64,000 nucleotides of DNA from Echinostoma caproni (lineage: Eukaryota; Platyhelminthes; Trematoda; Plagiorchiida; Echinostomatidae): assembly GCA_900618425.1 (NCBI GenBank), contig UZAN01040062.1, forward strand, positions 25,237 through 89,236, given 5' to 3'. Under the pieces are notes generated by a model. The model saw nothing but the letters and a program-made list of their open reading frames with translations. It did no database searches and was not told where the DNA came from. Positions 60,981 to 64,000 of this stretch are shown piece after piece (the stretch's first letter is position 1; each line of letters starts with the position of its first letter). Both the position numbers and the translations under genes were made by a program.

Positions 60981-61267
60981 CTGCAAAAGTCATCATAATC
61001 AAGTTATTTGAAATAATGCCAAGAACTGAAACCAACTTCCCAAATGCCTTCGATTAACAGCGCAGACACTCAAGGTTATATACATGCATAATGGAATAGC
61101 ACACAATTATTGAGTGACATGTTCTGTTATTGTCTTTTATTCACTTCACTCAAGTTTGCTGTGCGTGATCTGTGAGTTTGGCAGCGGTCGGTAAAAATAC
61201 TTAATTGTATTTCGTTCTGACAAGGGCCATCGCTCGGCGGAAAAATAGTTAAAGCCATCTCACTTAC

Positions 61268-61437
61268 CGATACATGATTTGTCGTTTTGCTTTCCGTCGT
61301 TTTCGCCAGTCGGTTAACGAAGCAATCGGGCTGGTAAGGATATGTTCCGGGCGGGCTCTAATTCGTGTGCGCTTGACTGTAACGTGCTCCGATTCCACTG
61401 TGGTAAGCCCATCCTCGTTCGGACTATTCTCGGGCAT
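61268..61437 (-). CDS. OTOP: Otopetrin gene, exon 1 (start codon, basic N-terminus)
   Basis: Translation is placed at the ATG at 61437, one base after an acceptor GGCGCAG|GATG that follows about 40 bases of CT-rich sequence; the donor is ATCG|GTAAGT (phase 2). It encodes MPENSPNEDGLTTVE then HVTVKRTRIRARPEHI and WRKRRKAKRQIMYR, a strongly basic cytoplasmic segment. The acceptor directly before the ATG means either a spliced 5' UTR or trans-splicing of a spliced leader, which is common in flukes. Coding sequence further upstream is not excluded. Confidence 0.6.
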
Positions 61438-62144
61438 CCTGCGCCGAGAGAGTGACAGAGACGGAGAGAGAGCGAGAGAGAGAGAAAATGTGTTGAAAGT
61501 TGCAACGGCAGTCCGATAAACCGAGGATGATGTGGCGTGGGAATGTCCGTAACCGTGCACAAGTACACAATCATACACGCTACCTTGCTGGCAAACCAGT
61601 GTGCCGTGTGTACGGTTTCGTTACTAAACATGAGGTCAGTATCATCATTCAAACGAACAAGTAAATATGTGGCTATACTACACACAAGTACCAGGTCAAC
61701 AAAGTCACGCCAAGATGTTTGTAACCTGTACGAAAATCGCTCATCCGGTTGTCCGTACCCGGTCTACCAATCCAATTTCACCATGTACCCTCGTGCTCCT
61801 TCACGTATAGGCCTTTAAATGCTTGAGTGCATCACTCGGTACCTGACTGAGCCTTACCACGGTGCCTGTGCGTGTAGGTGTGCGTAAATGCCTTTGATCA
61901 GTTCGTGCGGCAGTCTGTCCACGTAAACACCATAGCTTGGATGAAATGTCAGAGCTTGTCAATATGTGAGAACAAGTATGTGTCAACATGAGGAAGAGAC
62001 AGAGATGTTTTGTATGTGGTAGTACTAACGTTGTGATTTTGCGACCACCTGAGATCCGATGTTATGTTCAGACAAATCAAAAATCAGAATCTCAACAGGA
62101 AACCGCAGACGGGAAGAGATGTTGATGCATAACTCGTTGGTATT

Positions 62145-62320
62145 ATGCGGTGGAGGCCAAGTGATTAGGGCATCCTTTTGTGACCTGGGTGTCCTGGGTT
62201 CGAACCGCTCCATCACCGCCCGTCTTCCCTATATCTGCATTTCCCCAGACAGCCTTTTTTATAGTCGCGGCCCGCTTCTTGAATGTTGAATGTACATTTG
62301 TAATAAATAAAAAAGGGAAT
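62145..62320 (+). mobile_element. tRNA-derived SINE, nearly complete
   Basis: An A-box-like GGCCAAGTGATTAGGGC and a B-box GGGTTCGAACCGC at about the right distance, flanked by GGTGGA...TCCATCACCGCC, make a tRNA-like head. The body continues CCCGTCTTCCC, CCAGACAGCC and ends GAATGTTGAATGTACATTTG plus an A-rich tail. The body and tail match 984-1105. No hammerhead is present, so this is a separate family from the 40.5 kb SINE. Confidence 0.65.
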
Positions 62321-63356
62321 AGAAAGACTTTTTTATTTTATTTTTTAATGTTGGAGTTTTGCCCGTGCTTTCGAAATTAACGCCGCCAGGTGGTTTCATT
62401 TAGTAATCTATAATATTATCACTAACTGCATCACACTGATATGTTCTGGGTCAGCTAATTAATTTTTGCTTTCATCTGTATACTGCAAGTTTGTTCTCTT
62501 CGAAAAATATCAGTGATTCGCGTTGCACAGTGTTTATCATTTTGAAATACACCTAAAAGCATGGTGAACTGAGTAACCATTAGCCATTTGTGCTTGACGA
62601 TAGAGTCTGAAGGATAGTCAGTTCAGATTAATAACTGTTGAACAGCATAGTCTGACCATTATTGTGAAAAGCATTAGGGGAAAACCAGTGATCACAATAC
62701 TATCATTCATCTCCACTCTTAATAGAGTTATTATAGAACTACCCTGACAAAACCATACACCATTATTGATTTTGCTAAACAAACCGGCATTTCACATGTC
62801 GCTGCTTTCGGAATGACCGCATTCCAAACCTCATCAACAAAAATTTTTACTGACTTTATCACTATCACACAAAACAAGCTGAACACGCAACCTAAGCAAT
62901 GGCAGGTAAAGGGTGAGTCAAAGGAATTTGAAAAATACTCCCACATATTTACCTTCGCGGACTTTGGTGACCATTGAATTGTTTGTTCTTCTCTGTACGG
63001 CACCCAACCTTACTCCATTTCATATCACTCATTGAATTTATAATGGACCTTACTGTGACGACCCTCTAAATGCTTTACCAACATGTATGGAGATTGCTTT
63101 TTATTCAGCTCTGCGTTTTGCACTCTGGATAACACACAAAAACGATCCTACCGAAGGGTTAAATAAATGCTTTCTATAATGAGAACCAGGAATCTGTGTA
63201 CCAGATAGTCGTCTTAATTTATCGCAGAAAATGCTAAAAAAGCAAATAAGCAACAAACTGACAGAATCAGAATGCATCTGTCAGCTGTGGAAGATGTTTG
63301 TACATTGGCCAGAATTGTGCCTTACATTGTATTCACTTTAAAGTTCAATGTTTGTT

Positions 63357-63680
63357 CTGTTTGTTGTTATTGTGAATCGGTTAACCGACACACTACTTGT
63401 CAGTAGTTGCGAAGTGAGCATGAATCGGATGGACTCAAGCAGGCATATTGTAGTTACTTGGAACCCTACTCGGATTGGCCAATCCCGTTTCTGATGAGCT
63501 GAGTGTCAGTCTATCATTTGGATTGGTCCAACTATATGTGTGTATGAGAAAAAAGCTGTCACATCTGACACGCAACAAGCACCTACTCGTAGCCAATGAG
63601 AATAAAGATTTTAGTAACTCTCCTGTTGTGTGAGTACGAAAAGTAGATCGCTGCTGACATTTGTCGTCTGCCAGTTACAT
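63357..63680. promoter_or_regulatory. Possible solo LTR or promoter-like segment
   Basis: The segment starts TGTTCTG and ends CAGTTACA. It contains CGGATTGGCCAATCCCG (back-to-back CCAAT boxes, about 63473) and a GGATTGG, and an AATAAAG at about 63601. These fit an LTR without internal region or an upstream promoter region of the minus-strand gene. No target-site duplication could be confirmed. Confidence 0.25.
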
Positions 63681-64000
63681 CGCGCAACCGCGCACCAGTA
63701 AGCCTCTGGATTTACCTTTTTCAAATTTCAACACTCCGCTGCACACGCACACATACACCCGACCGATTTTTCCATGAGCGGACTAAGTAAGTTGTGAATG
63801 CTTGGAGATGGAAATGTTCACAGCGTTCGAACGCGAGCCGGGTTTTTAGAGTTGACGCAAAATAATACTGGATCAAATGTTATTGGCTATTCTTATTCTA
63901 CCACATTCTGATCGGCTAGGAAACCAGTTGACGAATTTTGTGCCCCTCTGTGAGGATGATTTTACACAACAGCAAAGTTTGAGCTGTCTAAGACGTTAAA

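Larger units (their letters stand above)
61439..64000 (-). other. Region upstream of first otopetrin coding exon
   Basis: The region begins with the CT-rich tract (61443-61490), includes a SINE (62145-62320) and, at 63357-63680, a segment with CCAAT boxes. A minus frame crossing 61540-61690 (SNETVHTAHWFASK) ends in a donor-like CAAG|GTAGCG but would put a stop in exon 1 if joined. No other gene is seen. Confidence 0.4.

Noticed and set aside
60880..61012. Plus-strand frame after an acceptor-like GATGTCAG (LEAAASEEQQPVRSP, ending in a stop), looking like a terminal exon
   Set aside because: It overlaps minus-strand exon 2, which has better splice sites and fits the phase chain on both sides. 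No upstream plus-strand exon was found. Most likely it is an antisense shadow.
62160..62232. tRNA gene from the A- and B-box at 62.15 kb
   Set aside because: The acceptor stem and anticodon arm do not fold properly and a SINE body with A-rich tail follows.
63486..63515. CTGATGAG as another hammerhead core
   Set aside because: No GAAA box or complementary stems follow at a usable distance.
1..64000. CRISPR arrays, operons or other prokaryotic systems
   Set aside because: No regularly spaced direct repeats were seen. Spliceosomal introns and animal retroelements show that the sequence is from an animal genome.

Overview
This window looks like intronic DNA from a digenean flatworm (a fluke). 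Four observations support this. A host gene is broken into small exons separated by very long introns. Penelope-like retroelement debris encoding RT and GIY-YIG domains is abundant. Non-LTR (LINE) remnants are present. There is also a tRNA-headed SINE family carrying a schistosome-type hammerhead ribozyme. No bacterial features (operons, ribosome binding sites, long ORFs) are present. The species cannot be named from the sequence alone.

One protein-coding gene dominates. It lies on the minus strand, runs from about 61.4 kb down to 6.07 kb, and continues past the left edge. Eleven coding exons were placed by hand: 61268-61437, 60867-60980, 41374-41418, 40047-40287, 39581-39628, 30378-30702, 29963-30078, 22760-23237, 21284-21450, 19702-19996 and 6072-6637. 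Their splice phases chain without a conflict (2,2,2,0,0,1,0,1,0,1,0) and give exactly 855 codons with no internal stop. The four 3'-most exons carry clear otopetrin (proton channel) signatures. The upstream exons supply the expected first two membrane segments and a long cytoplasmic N-terminus. The last two of the twelve membrane segments must lie left of position 1. The link between the exon at 29963-30078 and the one at 22760-23237, and the first three exons, are inferred from phase and coding quality rather than from strong family similarity.

The introns (up to about 19 kb) hold the rest. At least seven decayed Penelope-like copies lie at about 0-0.86, 2.0-3.3, 3.8-4.25, 6.9-7.4, 14.15-15.7, 32.8-33.76 and 56.1-56.4 kb; six are on the plus strand, antisense to the host gene. 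Two non-LTR (CR1/jockey-like) LINE 3' portions lie at 44.6-46.07 and 49.4-50.43 kb and share the same terminal CTTGA-type repeats. Five copies of the hammerhead SINE occur, two pairs of them head-to-head (10.55-10.9 and 17.77-18.65 kb). The copy at 40.5-40.68 kb has an apparently intact ribozyme. There are also fragments of other tRNA-derived SINEs, a strong hairpin at 7.8 kb, microsatellites, and a frameshifted coding remnant at 25.5-26.2 kb.

Two long N runs (18023-18478 and 33916-34431) are each flanked by an exact direct duplication (26 and 60 bases). This suggests that these gaps are assembly artefacts rather than real missing sequence.
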